Notes: generated by a model not told the origin, from the letters alone. Shown: positions 1-9,582, counted from the stretch's first letter. The stretch is DNA of 64,000 nucleotides from Bufo bufo (GCF_905171765.1 NC_053390.1:583818471-583882470); one strand, 5' to 3'. Program-made: numbers and translations.

Positions 1-64
1 CGTGTCAAATGCATGTTGGGGGGGTTGGGAATTCAGTGTTACATAGTGGGGGGGTTCTGAAGCT

Positions 65-1027
65 TTGGTGAGGGATGTATTATCGGGTATGCTTGCTTTG
101 TTATCACGGTTGGGCCCGGGTGCAGTGGGGAATCCGGCGGCTGTGTGGTCTCCTGCGACGGATTTGGCGGTGGTTCCAGGGGCGGCGCAGGGTTTACTGA
201 GAGAGAGTGGGGGTGCGGTGGCCGGAGGCCAGGCCTGTGGTTCTGGGCGGGTAGCTGGGGAAAAAGGTGATGTGGTTGACGGTGTTAGGTTGGCGGATTC
301 AGCAAAAGGTGAGATTTATGTATGTTTCGAGGGCCCGCTGGGGGCTCATTTGAAGCAGGAGGTCAGGGAGAAGATATGGAAGGATGAATATGTGGAGATC
401 TTCTCTTTGCTCCCTTTGGAAAAATTTAATTTGGATAGGGGTAAGCTGGATGAGAGTAAGAAGGAGGAGGAAGAAAGGAGGAGGTTTAGGTTGATTCCGC
501 GCACTTTTCAGAATTGGTTGCAGGCTTTTGCAATTTTGGCCAGCGTCATTGGGGAAAAGGCGCCAGAGCACTGCTCGGCTCTTTTCTGCTATATGGATGC
601 TATTGGGGAGGCTCATCGGACGTATGGGGGTGTGGCTTGGCTAAGGTACGACGAGCAGTTCCGGCAGCGGAAGGCGGTCAGGCCTAGCATTCGTTGGGAC
701 CATAAGGATATTGGTCTGTGGATGCGGTTGATGGCGGCACCTCGAGGTGGGGGGTCTCAGCCCTTTCGTGGAGCGGCCGGGGGTGCCTCGGCTGCAGAGT
801 CTCAGGTTGGGGGAAAAAAGGGTTATTGCTGGCAATTCAATGAAGGACATTGCCGGTTCTTGTCCGACTGCAGGTTTAAGCATGAGTGCTCCGGTTGCGG
901 AGGTTCCCATAGCCTGTCCCGGTGTTTCCGGAGGGGGAAAGGTAAGGGATCCGAGGTTATGCAAAAGAGGGGTGACACCGGTGAGGGTGGAAGAGATGGA
1001 GCCGTATTTAAGGATGTACCCAAATAG
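65..1027 (+). CDS. Gag-like ORF1 of the Ngaro-like element
   Basis: This 320-residue frame is the first of the element and is the likely nucleocapsid/gag protein. The N-terminal third is rich in Gly, Ala and Val and looks disordered. The middle (about residues 85-215) is a charged helical region. Near the C-terminus (about residues 258-290) is a CCCH-type finger (C-x7-C-x5-C-x3-H), followed directly by a short C-x2-C-x3-H-x4-C knuckle, a pairing I associate with gag-like proteins of DIRS/Ngaro elements. It overlaps the next frame by 281 bp in a different phase, so the pol frame must use its own start, a frameshift or a separate mRNA. The first ATG after the window start was taken as the start; a longer form is possible because the upstream sequence is cut off. 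No enzymatic motif is visible. Confidence 0.7.
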   Translation: MVRDVLSGMLALLSRLGPGAVGNPAAVWSPATDLAVVPGAAQGLLRESGGAVAGGQACGSGRVAGEKGDVVDGVRLADSAKGEIYVCFEGPLGAHLKQEVREKIWKDEYVEIFSLLPLEKFNLDRGKLDESKKEEEERRRFRLIPRTFQNWLQAFAILASVIGEKAPEHCSALFCYMDAIGEAHRTYGGVAWLRYDEQFRQRKAVRPSIRWDHKDIGLWMRLMAAPRGGGSQPFRGAAGGASAAESQVGGKKGYCWQFNEGHCRFLSDCRFKHECSGCGGSHSLSRCFRRGKGKGSEVMQKRGDTGEGGRDGAVFKDVPK

Positions 1028-2570
1028 GGAGGCGGCTCGGTTGTTGTTGGAGGGGTTTACCGCGGGGTTTGTTATCCCGTGTAGTTTGGTTGGGACGCGG
1101 GTTGCTTCTCGGAATTTGATTTCAGCTTTGCGCTATCCTGATGTGGTGAGGGATAAAATTGTAAAGGAGGTTGCGGCTGGCAGAGTTGTAGGCCCCTTTT
1201 CAGAGTGTCCTTTGCCGGATTTATGGGTATCTCCATTGGGTTTGGTTCCTAAGAAGGAGCCCAATAAGTTCAGGCTCATTCATCATTTGTCCTATCCGCT
1301 TGGTGGGTCTGCGAATGATGGGATAGCGGATGAGTTATGCTCAGTGTCATACACGTCTTTTGATGAGGCAGTGCGGTGGGTATGGCGTTTCGGGCAGGGC
1401 GCCCTGCTTGCTAAGACTGATATTGAGGCTGCTTTTCGATTGTTGCCCATTCACCCTGACAGTTTGCATTTGCTTGGTTTTCAGTGGGATGGTTGTTTTT
1501 ATGTTGATTGTTGTTTGCCGATGGGGTGCGCGATCTCGTGCTCCTTGTTTGAGTCGTTTAGTTGTTTTTTAGAATGGGTGGTGAAACAGGAGGCGGGATG
1601 GAGCTCGGTTTTGCACTACCTGGATGATTTTTTGTTTCTTGGTCCGGCTGGATCTAGGGTGTGCGCAGTGCTGCTGCATACGATGGAGAGGGTTGCGGCG
1701 CGTTTTGGAATACCGTTGGCGGCGGATAAGACGGAAGGCCCTGCCACGGTCATTAAGTTCTTAGGTATTGAGATTGACAGTTTGGCTATGGAGTGTCGTT
1801 TGCCTGAGGATAAGGTGCGTGATCTCTTGCAGGAGGTTGTGTTTTTGAGGAAGGCTAGGAAGGTGCAACTTAAGCGGGTTCAATCAGTTTTGGGAAAATT
1901 GAATTTTGCTTGTCGCATCTTGCCAATGGGGCGGGTTTTTTGCCGTCGCTTGGCGTTAGCCACTGCGGGCATTACTGCGCCTTTTCATTATTTACGGTTG
2001 TCAGGGGCTGTGAAGGATGATTTGGTGGTGTGGGAGAATTTTTTGTTGGATTATAATGGTAGGTCGGTGTGGATGGAAGCGGTGGTTAGCAATGTGGACT
2101 TGGAGTTGTTTTCGGATGCGTCTGGTTCTTGTGGATATGGTGTATTTTGTAAGGGACAATGGAGTGCAGGTGGTTGGCCGGCGGAATGGAGTCAGGCCGG
2201 TTTCCTTTCAAACTTGGTGTTGTTGGAACTTTTTCCTATTGTCTTGGCCACTGAGTTGTGGGGGGACTGGCTTAGGAATCGGCGGGTGCGTTTTTACTGC
2301 GATAACATGGGAGTTGTGCAAGCAATTAATAGTCAGTCGGCTAATTCACCGCCTGTGTTGAATTTGCTGAGGTACTTGGTGCTGAGGGGTTTGCGATTGA
2401 ATGCTTGTTTTGTGGCGGAGCATGTCCCAGGAGTGGATAACTCATTGGCTGATTCCCTTTCTCGTTTTCAGTGGGAGCGTTTCCGCGGCTTGGCGCCGGG
2501 TGCCGAAATTCGGGGGTTGCCCTGTCCTCAGTGGCTCTGGAGCGTGGCCTTGGGGTGTCAGCGGGCCTGA
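747..2570 (+). CDS. Reverse transcriptase / RNase H of the Ngaro-like element
   Basis: The frame encodes a DIRS-type reverse transcriptase followed by RNase H and copies element RNA into DNA. RT blocks are clear: VSPLGLVPKK, FRLIHHLSYP, then AKTDIEAAFR with a catalytic Asp, LPMGCAISC, and the active-site box YLDDFLF (about residue 292) with two catalytic Asp. FLGIEID follows as the conserved tail block. RNase H shows LFSDASG (Asp), ELFPIV (Glu), FYCDNMG (Asp) and ADSLSR (Asp) in the right order. The first 60 or so residues overlap the gag-like frame and may not be translated; the true start is uncertain. It overlaps the recombinase frame by 100 bp. No stop or frameshift is seen across 607 residues, consistent with a potentially active copy. 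Confidence 0.9.
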   Translation: MGGLSPFVERPGVPRLQSLRLGEKRVIAGNSMKDIAGSCPTAGLSMSAPVAEVPIACPGVSGGGKVRDPRLCKRGVTPVRVEEMEPYLRMYPNREAARLLLEGFTAGFVIPCSLVGTRVASRNLISALRYPDVVRDKIVKEVAAGRVVGPFSECPLPDLWVSPLGLVPKKEPNKFRLIHHLSYPLGGSANDGIADELCSVSYTSFDEAVRWVWRFGQGALLAKTDIEAAFRLLPIHPDSLHLLGFQWDGCFYVDCCLPMGCAISCSLFESFSCFLEWVVKQEAGWSSVLHYLDDFLFLGPAGSRVCAVLLHTMERVAARFGIPLAADKTEGPATVIKFLGIEIDSLAMECRLPEDKVRDLLQEVVFLRKARKVQLKRVQSVLGKLNFACRILPMGRVFCRRLALATAGITAPFHYLRLSGAVKDDLVVWENFLLDYNGRSVWMEAVVSNVDLELFSDASGSCGYGVFCKGQWSAGGWPAEWSQAGFLSNLVLLELFPIVLATELWGDWLRNRRVRFYCDNMGVVQAINSQSANSPPVLNLLRYLVLRGLRLNACFVAEHVPGVDNSLADSLSRFQWERFRGLAPGAEIRGLPCPQWLWSVALGCQRA

Positions 2571-3442
2571 TTAGTCGGTCACTTAGTAACGGTACGTGGG
2601 CTGCTTATTCTTCTGTGTGGTCTTTGTGGGAGGAATTGATTGAGCAAGTTGGGGGTTGTAGCTCGCTGGAGGATTTTCGAACGTTATTGGTTTTTTGGTT
2701 AGGAACGTTTTATGCGGCAGGTTTATCTTTTTCAGTGGCGTCAAAGAGGTTAGCGGCTGTCGCCTTTTGGTTGTGGTTGCGAGGTATGGCCGATGTGTCT
2801 AAGTGTTTTATGGTACGGCAGGCGTTGAAGGGATACCGCCGTTGCGGGGTACGGAGGGACAATCGCAGGCTGGTTTCATTTGCGGTGTTGCAGAAGTTAT
2901 GGGCTGAGGCGGGATCGGTGTGTATGTCGGCATTTGAAGTGTGTTTGTTTAGGGCGGCTTTTTCTCTGGCATTTTTTGGAGCGTTTCGCATCTCAGAGTT
3001 GGTGGCAGCGAGTCGCACGAGCACTGGGGGGTTGTTATGGGAAGATGTTGGTTTGGTGGATGGTGTTTTGCGGTGTTGCATTCGCAGGTCAAAAACGGAC
3101 CAGGAGGGTAAAGGGGTTGTTTTATGGTTGAGGCCGTTAGGAGGGTCGGTGCTTTGTCCTGTGCGTTGTGTGGAGGATTTCTTGGAGGTGCGGCCGAGCG
3201 GGAAGGGGACGTTGTTGATTCATCAGGATGGGTCGCGGTTGTCTCGTTTCCAATTTGTCGCTGTTTTTAGGAAGTGCTTAGTGGCTGCTGGTTTGCCCGC
3301 TATGGAATACGCTTCTCACTCTTTTCGGATAAAGGCTGCGACAGAGGCGGCTAGGTGGGGCCTAGGTGAGGAGGTCATTCGGCGTATAGGACGTTGGGAG
3401 TCGGATTGTTTTCGGTCATATATCCGGCCCCATTTGCTGTGA
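2471..3442 (+). CDS. Tyrosine recombinase of the Ngaro-like element
   Basis: This 323-residue protein is a lambda-integrase-type tyrosine recombinase that would integrate the circular cDNA of the element in place of a DDE integrase. The N-terminal half (about residues 30-130) looks like the SAM-like core-binding domain. The catalytic half contains an Arg in GAFRISELV, a Lys in RRSKTDQ, the HSFR box (His-x-x-Arg) about 40 residues from the C-terminus, a Gly-Arg-Trp segment, and the nucleophile Tyr in CFRSYIRP. All expected catalytic residues are therefore present. The box reads HSFRIKAAT where related proteins usually have Gly in place of Lys, a small oddity. It overlaps the RT frame by 100 bp in another phase, as is usual in compact YR retroelements. 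Confidence 0.9.
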   Translation: MGAFPRLGAGCRNSGVALSSVALERGLGVSAGLISRSLSNGTWAAYSSVWSLWEELIEQVGGCSSLEDFRTLLVFWLGTFYAAGLSFSVASKRLAAVAFWLWLRGMADVSKCFMVRQALKGYRRCGVRRDNRRLVSFAVLQKLWAEAGSVCMSAFEVCLFRAAFSLAFFGAFRISELVAASRTSTGGLLWEDVGLVDGVLRCCIRRSKTDQEGKGVVLWLRPLGGSVLCPVRCVEDFLEVRPSGKGTLLIHQDGSRLSRFQFVAVFRKCLVAAGLPAMEYASHSFRIKAATEAARWGLGEEVIRRIGRWESDCFRSYIRPHLL

Positions 3443-3498
3443 AGGTCTGGTGAGGGCTCTGAAGGGTGGGATGTTGCTAAAGTATCTGACAGTCTTGG

Positions 3499-4125
3499 AT
3501 GTGTTTTAATTGTGTTTGTTTTGTTGCAGGGTCGGCGCCTTGTTTGACTTGGATTTTTGGGCATTCGTATGTTCATTGGGGTGCCTTGCGAGCGGACGTC
3601 AGGCGGAACGGACGCCAGTTGGGTTTTTCGGCGGAGGACATGCGGATTAGGTGGATTGGTTTGCGGGGGCTTCTTTGGGGGAGAGTTTTGCCGGAGATTT
3701 ATTTGAATGTACAGTTGGATCGGCCGCCGGACGTGTTGGTTCTTCATGTCGGCGGGAATGATTTGGGGGTCCGTCGGTCCCGGGATGTGATCCGGGATAT
3801 TAAGTTGGATGTGTTGCGTTTGCTGGCGGACTTTCCTGAGATTTTGCTGGTTTGGTCGGAGGTGGTGGCAAGAAGTAGTTGGAGGTTTGCCAGGTCGGTG
3901 GAGCGGATTAACAAGGCGCAGGCGAAATTGAATAAGGAGGTGGGGCGCTTTGTTCGCAGGCAAGGTGGTATAGTGGTGCGCCATCGGGAATTGGAGGCGG
4001 CGTCGCCTCAGTTCTTGAGAGCGGATGGTGTGCACCTTAATGATGTCGGTATTGACATGTGGGCTTTGAGCATTCAGGAGGGTTTGGAGACGGCCCTGAG
4101 GGTTTGGCGGGACGCCCACAGGTGA
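3499..4125 (+). CDS. SGNH/GDSL-type hydrolase ORF of the Ngaro-like element
   Basis: The 208-residue frame has the block signature of SGNH hydrolases (esterase/acetylhydrolase fold). IFGHSYVHW near residue 20 supplies the nucleophile Ser, VLHVGGNDLG near residue 90 supplies the Gly-x-Asn-Asp block, and ADGVHLNDVG near residue 175 supplies the Asp-x-x-His dyad. All catalytic positions are present. It lies 56 bp after the recombinase stop on the same strand and before the B1 repeat, so it belongs to the element and is not a host gene. The ATG used is at the 5' edge of the frame; the open frame begins slightly earlier, just after a pyrimidine-rich stretch ending in AG that resembles a 3' splice site, so a spliced form is possible. 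To my knowledge, SGNH-like ORFs occur in some vertebrate Ngaro elements and esterase-like ORF1s in some CR1 elements. The substrate is unknown. Confidence 0.82.
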   Translation: MCFNCVCFVAGSAPCLTWIFGHSYVHWGALRADVRRNGRQLGFSAEDMRIRWIGLRGLLWGRVLPEIYLNVQLDRPPDVLVLHVGGNDLGVRRSRDVIRDIKLDVLRLLADFPEILLVWSEVVARSSWRFARSVERINKAQAKLNKEVGRFVRRQGGIVVRHRELEAASPQFLRADGVHLNDVGIDMWALSIQEGLETALRVWRDAHR

Positions 4126-4148
4126 GGTGTCACCGGTGGTCTTCTCGT

Positions 4149-4628
4149 GGCTGATTGTTAGGGGATCCTGGGGGAGCGATTCAATGGTTAAGAGATGCAG
4201 GACATGTTGGAGCCTGCATCTCATGTGGTTTCTGAATGCCGAAGATGGGGGCTCCTGTTTGGGCTAAAAGGCCTACAGGAGGAGATACTTGGTTACTTCA
4301 AGCAGTTGGTGCTCTTGGGTCAGTGAGTGCGGCCGAGGGTAAGCTTGAAGTACAAGGTGAGACGGTTAAAGAAGATGGCGCTGGTTTGGGTTGCCCTCCA
4401 GGATCCTTTTGTTACTGTGCAGTGGGTCATAACATTGAAGGTTGTGTTAATGTGTCGGTTGTTATTATTATTGTCTTTATTATTGTTATTATTTATTATT
4501 ATTATATGTGGATAATAAAGTTCGGCCATCACGGTCAATTTCTCCAAACAAGACGGTGTCGGTGTGGTTTATTGAAGGGGCAGGTTAGTGGTACGGACGG
4601 AGGAGATTCTTCCATCCTATTAAGTCAT
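4149..4628 (+). repeat. B1 copy of split direct repeat (Ngaro end)
   Basis: This 480-bp block is repeated at 4874-5353, offset by exactly 725 bp and with only about two mismatches noted (near 4321 and 4371). It contains an AT-rich (TTA)n tract near 4455-4505. The block starts just downstream of the SGNH frame. Confidence 0.9.
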
Positions 4629-4873
4629 GAAAGCGACGGAATGGGGCGCAGCCATAATGGAGTGCGAATTGACTTGGGGGGAAGACCGTAGGACAGTAAG
4701 GGGTTAATGTTGGTGGGGTAGGGGTTGGCCTAAGGGAGGAAGGGGAGGACGTGCAGTTTGGCGGGCAGTATATGTAGGCTGGAGGAGGGGCGTCAGTCAG
4801 TGGCTGGCATAGTGAAGCGCGTTTCCCACCCTCCCACCCTAATTTTAGGTGGTTATTGGATGGCGTATGGTGG
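4629..4873 (+). repeat. A2 block between the B copies
   Basis: This 245-bp G-rich block separates the two B copies. In split-direct-repeat elements it should equal the A1 block at the left end of the element, which lies outside this window. Confidence 0.65.
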
Positions 4874-5353
4874 GGCTGATTGTTAGGGGATCCTGGGGGA
4901 GCGATTCAATGGTTAAGAGATGCAGGACATGTTGGAGCCTGCATCTCATGTGGTTTCTGAATGCCGAAGATGGGGGCTCCTGTTTGGGCTAAAAGGCCTA
5001 CAGGAGGAGATACTTGGTTACTTCAAGCAGTTGGTGCTCTTGGGTCGGTGAGTGCGGCCGAGGGTAAGCTTGAAGTACAAGGTGAGACGGTTAAGGAAGA
5101 TGGCGCTGGTTTGGGTTGCCCTCCAGGATCCTTTTGTTACTGTGCAGTGGGTCATAACATTGAAGGTTGTGTTAATGTGTCGGTTGTTATTATTATTGTC
5201 TTTATTATTGTTATTATTTATTATTATTATATGTGGATAATAAAGTTCGGCCATCACGGTCAATTTCTCCAAACAAGACGGTGTCGGTGTGGTTTATTGA
5301 AGGGGCAGGTTAGTGGTACGGACGGAGGAGATTCTTCCATCCTATTAAGTCAT
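4874..5353 (+). repeat. B2 copy, right end of the Ngaro-like element
   Basis: Second copy of the 480-bp block. Sequence identity with B1 stops at 5353, where a Tc1-like element end takes over, so 5353 is the element border to within a few bases. Confidence 0.9.
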
Positions 5354-5515
5354 ATGACATATTTTCAGTTGTTTCACACTTGTTTGTTATGTATATAATT
5401 CCACATGTGTTAATTCATAGTTTTGATGCCTTCAGTGTGAATCTACAATTTTCATAGTCATGAAAATAAAGAAAACCCTTTGAATGAGGTGTGTCCAAAC
5501 TTTTGGTCTGTACTG
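5354..5515. mobile_element. Right end of a Tc1-like element interrupted by the Ngaro-like element
   Basis: The sequence matches the right terminal repeat of the Tc1-like element at 22033-22971, starting at its position about 22829 and running to the terminal GGTCTGTACTG followed by TA. The left part of this copy is expected before base 1. The Ngaro-like element therefore inserted into a Tc1-like copy. Confidence 0.85.
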
Positions 5516-6267
5516 TATATATATGAGACTTCTGCTGTATAGGAATACTTACTAGTACAGAGAACCCGAGCATCGTGAAGTGTTCTACTCGAGCACCAGA
5601 GCACACAAGCACACTAGTAGGTAGGTATCTGGTAATTATTGTTTTCCAGTCAGTCTGCATAATCTGTGTCTAGGGCTAGGACATATTCAATTAAATATAG
5701 TGTATCATGTACATTGTTTTATTTTCATTGGTTACATTTAAATTGGTTTTCAGGACATGATGGCCTATCCTAAAGAAGATCCAAGAGAGTACTACATCCC
5801 CTTTATTTTTAGACAGGCACAGTTTACATGAATGGGAATAAGACACAACTGCTCATACAGATGAGCTACTGTGCCTGCAGCCTCTTCTTTCTGCTGATCA
5901 GAGAGGGAACTGGGGCTGAACTGTCACTGATCGAAAATACGGATAGTCCATCATTATTTAAGTCTTTAAAACCCCCCTTAAGTATGGAAAGAGAAATAAT
6001 GTATTTGTAGAAGAGGAAATTGTAATTGTTCTTTTCTAAATGTTATAATAGCTAAGGAGGGGAGGGACATATCTGGCGATTTTATTATAGTAATCAGTAA
6101 TACAATGGCTAAACTAAGGTCAAGGTGATCCTCGCCTTATGCACTTTTAAACCATTGCATAAAAGTACAGACTATTAAGATCCCCAGGTCATGATTCTTA
6201 TAGTTTTCACTAAAGGTAGGGGGGACACAGCAGCAATAAAAAAGCATAAATAGTGTGACATTACAAT
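5516..6267. other. Intergenic, no supported gene
   Basis: AT-rich sequence with short frames only. 5535-5625 has GAGCAC/GTGTTC-type inverted motifs that may be a decayed hAT end. Nothing else is recognised. Confidence 0.5.
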
Positions 6268-7680
6268 TAGAGATGAGCGAATCGAATCAGACGAAGTGGA
6301 ATTCGAATCCGTATTCCAGGAAAAATTTGATTTGCAACGAATGCGAATTTCCTCACGTGGAATCGCAATTTTTCCTAAAATGGCGGCTAAACATGTGAGG
6401 ATATGGGGCAAGGAACTCTGGGAAGGCGGGCTGACCCATATTGCCATGCATGCAGCCAATCAGCACCCAGCCAGTTCTGTGATGTCACAGCCCTGTAAAT
6501 ACGGCGGCCATCTTAGAGTCAGACATTTTCCAGCGTTCAGAGTGCAGGGACAGACGTGAGAAGGTGCTAGGGACAGTAATTGGAAAAACCTCATTGTAAA
6601 AAAAATAAAAATAAAATGATTTACAAGTGCAGGGAAAGGATAGGGAGAAATCATTTCACACATCTTTCTTTCAAAATTCTTTTTATTATTAAGTAAATAA
6701 GTCAGCAATCAAAATGGTCTATAGTGACATACAGTGAGGAAATATGCAATCACCATATTATATAACAGGGTATGAAACATCTGGACAATATAAAGTAAAT
6801 CAATTTGCAGTTGATATACAGATCTTAGTACAAAGGCTTAAAGTTTTTAAATAACAGTTGCTGTATAATTGTCCAACGTCTGAAGTCACTTGGGACAGTG
6901 CTAGAAAAACCTCATTGTGAAAAAAAATGCGATTTACAAGTGCATGGAAACATTATTTGGGGATCCAAATAGCCATTATACAGCTCTGGCATTCTAGCAA
7001 TTTGCTCTTGTTATTGGGGTGCAAGTGCTATGTTGAAAAGCCTTTAGTGGCTTATATCTGTGGAAAAAGAAAAATATATATGCATTTCACTTCTGCGGTT
7101 ATTTGTGGTGAAAGCGTTCAGTGTCATATTTCAGAACAAAAAGTAAAAAAATATACACACTTGCATTTATTCGTGAAAGAGTTTAGTGGCCTATTTCAGT
7201 ACAAAAAAAGGAAAAATATATATGCATTTCACTTCTGAAGTTATATGTTGTGAAAGTGTTCAGTGTCCTATTTCAGTACAAAATGGAAAAACGCACTTCA
7301 CTGTTGCATTTATTTGTGAAAGAGTTTATTCATTATAGAAAGAAAAATAGAAAGAAAAAAATATACGCACTTCACTGGTGCACTTATTTGTGACAAAAGC
7401 GTTTTAGTGGCCTATTTCAGTACAGAAAGAAAAATATTTACGCACTTCACTGGTGCACTTATTTCTGCTAAAAGCGTTTACAGGAGTGGCAGCGAGAGGC
7501 CTGAGCTCCCGATCTCATCTAGCGTTTGTGTCTTGACCAGCAACCCAGCGGTTCTTGAATGGTTAACTCGGTCATCCACTTCATCCCAAGTGTCTTCATA
7601 CACCCCCAGCCAATAGTCAGTGGGTTCGTCAGACACAACCTTTAGTTGGCATGGCCTGGAAGTTCCTACACTGTTTTTGT
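6268..7680 (+). mobile_element. Degenerate hAT-type element remnant
   Basis: It starts with TAGAGATGAGCGAATCG, which resembles the hAT-B terminus at 57546 and a second family end at 63282. 7045-7480 holds degenerate tandem units of about 60-80 bp (GCATTT-ACTTC and TGAAAG motifs). At 7555-7616 the plus strand encodes a short piece, EWLTRSSTSSQVSSYTPS, that resembles the N-terminal part of a hAT transposase. The interval 6638-6900 looks like an insertion, because the sequence on its two sides (6571-6637 and 6885-6950) is similar. No right terminal repeat was found, so the element is truncated or decayed. Confidence 0.4.
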
Positions 7681-9380
7681 TTTTATGTTTTTTGAGGGAA
7701 GGCGGTAATTCTCCTTACAGTATTTATACACCGTACAATATAATTATTTATATTCTGGCTCTATTTATGATATATTGATTTAAGAGACATTTTAAGTGTC
7801 ATTGTTTTTTATTTATTTTTTTATTTGATGTTACTCTACTTTATTTTCTGCCTTTTTTGGGGCTAGTACTGCTATTGGTTCACAATGTTGTTGCAATCCT
7901 GAGTTGTGTTGGTTTTTGTTTTATTGAGTATTTTTTATCTGTTGCTTGCCTACCACTACTAAAGAACTGTATTTCTTGTGACTATTATGGGTGTGCACAT
8001 CTTTTTTTCATTTGAATCATTCTCTCCTGTTTGCAATCCAGTTGCTTTGACATACGTAGCACTCTTGTTTTCATCTTTTTTTATGCTCACCCATCATTTT
8101 TTTCTACTAAACTATATTCCGATAACATTTTGGTTATGCAGCTTTATCAATAGTAGTGATGTTTATTGTGTTTTAGCACTGACATATACAAATATTTTGC
8201 AGCATAACCATTATAACCCTGACCACCACCTCTTGATTTTCTTTCTCATGTGTTTCTGTGGGTTTATGTTGTGATGGCTAGATTGTTTATTATGAATTAG
8301 TAAAGATTTTTTTAGACATTATACATATTGAGTGTTTTGTGTACAAAGTCAGTTTCATTGTATGATTTGGATAGGTAATGTTGTTTTATATGGCATATGG
8401 TGAACATTACATATAGGAACTTCTGGAGCAATGACCTGTATGTATATCTGTCCATAACAGCATTGTGTGAACATACTAATACCAGTAAGAATAAATGGCT
8501 GACTGATGGTAAAAACAGTCTGCCAGTACAATAGGCAGGCCTGCAACTGGCTAGGCAGGGTATAACTGTGTATCAGGCCTCCAGTGTAAAGTGATCGATA
8601 GCAGTGGTATGTACATAGGTTGTCCCCTTATGAGTTATTTGCAAAGGCTCTCAGGAGGGCAATGTTGCCAAAACACATATTTACAGTTTCTTAAAGGCAC
8701 AGTATGCTTTTCAGTTTCACTAAGAAGCTCATGCTTGTTGATTCTCATTGAAAGGCATTGTCTCTTCAACTATATACAGCACATAAGTAGCCCTAGGGGG
8801 ACCTTCTTACCGCAGGTGTGATACAGTATTAGGCCTTTAGGCCACCAGGTGTCCATCTTGAAGTCTCTACTTGTTTGCAGCCATCATACTTCTGGGCCAT
8901 GGCAAGAAATTGCCAACTCCACCCACCTCAAAGGGTATCTCCGGGGTCTGATGCACAGGCCAGCGCATTGGTTCAAGTCAAATGAAACTAAGCCTTACTG
9001 CTTGTCTCTCTCTCTCTGGGCCCCAGCTCTGTTCACCTTGGTCACTCTTTGCATAGCTGAACGCAGTTGCTTCTGTAGCTGTCATCCTCCGGGCCATTAT
9101 TCCAGCAGGTAAACTCATCCTCTATAGCATGTCTGCTTTCTTATGATTGATAGGGAAAAAAACGTAAGAAAAATAGACCTGTATAGGGCGCCAATAGCCT
9201 CAAAAGTAATGGCCTACTTGCGGTAAAAATGGTCAATTAATACAGTTATTAATACAGTTATTTAAAAACACAACGTTTGTGAAAACGTGCAAAATAACCT
9301 TAATTAAAACAGTAATGGTAGTTCGTTAAAATCGCAATGAAAAAAATAAAAAAGGCATTTTGTAGTAAAGACTCACTTCA
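7681..9380. other. Intergenic, no supported gene
   Basis: AT-rich DNA up to about 8580, then mixed sequence. The longest frames are under 100 codons and show no domain. Nothing functional is recognised. Confidence 0.5.
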
Positions 9381-9538
9381 CCCAGGAAGGGCAGGGTGGG
9401 ATAAAGCACATAACACCCACTCTGCTTCCTCCTGCGCCTGGGTCGCCTGTAAGATCGTCCGGAAATAACGGCAGTCACACTTGGAACTTCTGGTTATTTT
9501 CTTTTTATTGTTTTAGCACAGGGTAGGGGTAGGAGTAG

Positions 9539-9582
9539 GCTCAACGCGTTTCCGGGTCACTGGGATCCCCTTCATCAGGAGC
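9539..9582 (-). ncRNA. Type I hammerhead ribozyme motif in a Penelope-type repeat
   Basis: Read on the minus strand, the RNA has stem I strand GCUC, the core box CUGAUGA, a stem II of GGG/CCC with an A-G pair at its base, then GAAAC-GC-GUU and the closing stem I strand GAGC. The cleavage triplet is GUU, and stem III would be only two pairs in a monomer (ACGCGU is self-complementary and could pair in a dimer). Minimal hammerheads with short stem III are known in the repeats of Penelope-like elements. No RT frame lies nearby, so this is a solo or non-autonomous copy. Activity is not shown. Confidence 0.72.

Larger units (their letters stand above)
1..5353 (+). mobile_element. Ngaro-like tyrosine-recombinase retrotransposon, left end outside window
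   Basis: The element encodes in order a gag-like protein with zinc fingers, a DIRS-order reverse transcriptase/RNase H, a tyrosine recombinase and an SGNH hydrolase. All four frames are open. The coding part is followed by a 480-bp block (4149-4628), a 245-bp block (4629-4873) and a near-identical second copy of the 480-bp block (4874-5353). This is the B1-A2-B2 end known for Ngaro and PAT split-direct-repeat elements. The matching A1 block should lie at the left end, before base 1. There is no LTR and no DDE integrase; integration by YR elements is thought to go through a circular DNA and leave no target duplication. The right end abuts a Tc1-like element at 5354. Intact frames and only about two mismatches between the B copies indicate a young copy. 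The Ngaro assignment rests on gene order and repeats, not on a tree. Confidence 0.88.

Noticed and set aside
2710..3081. Fusion of recombinase and SGNH hydrolase by splicing
   Set aside because: I checked GT sites around the recombinase stop (3439 and 3453). None gives an in-phase join to the acceptor-like site at about 3528.
3316..4224. 302-codon minus-strand frame opposite the SGNH gene
   Set aside because: It is a shadow of the plus-strand recombinase and hydrolase genes: Pro/His/Asn-rich with no domain, and it crosses two separate real frames.
4236..5398. Two near-identical 145-151 codon frames
   Set aside because: They lie in the non-coding B1 and B2 direct repeats of the Ngaro-like element and include the translated (TTA)n tract.
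7978..8274. 98-codon hydrophobic frame resembling a membrane protein
   Set aside because: It lies in T-rich DNA, which always encodes Phe/Leu-rich peptides. There is no homology I recognise and no gene context.
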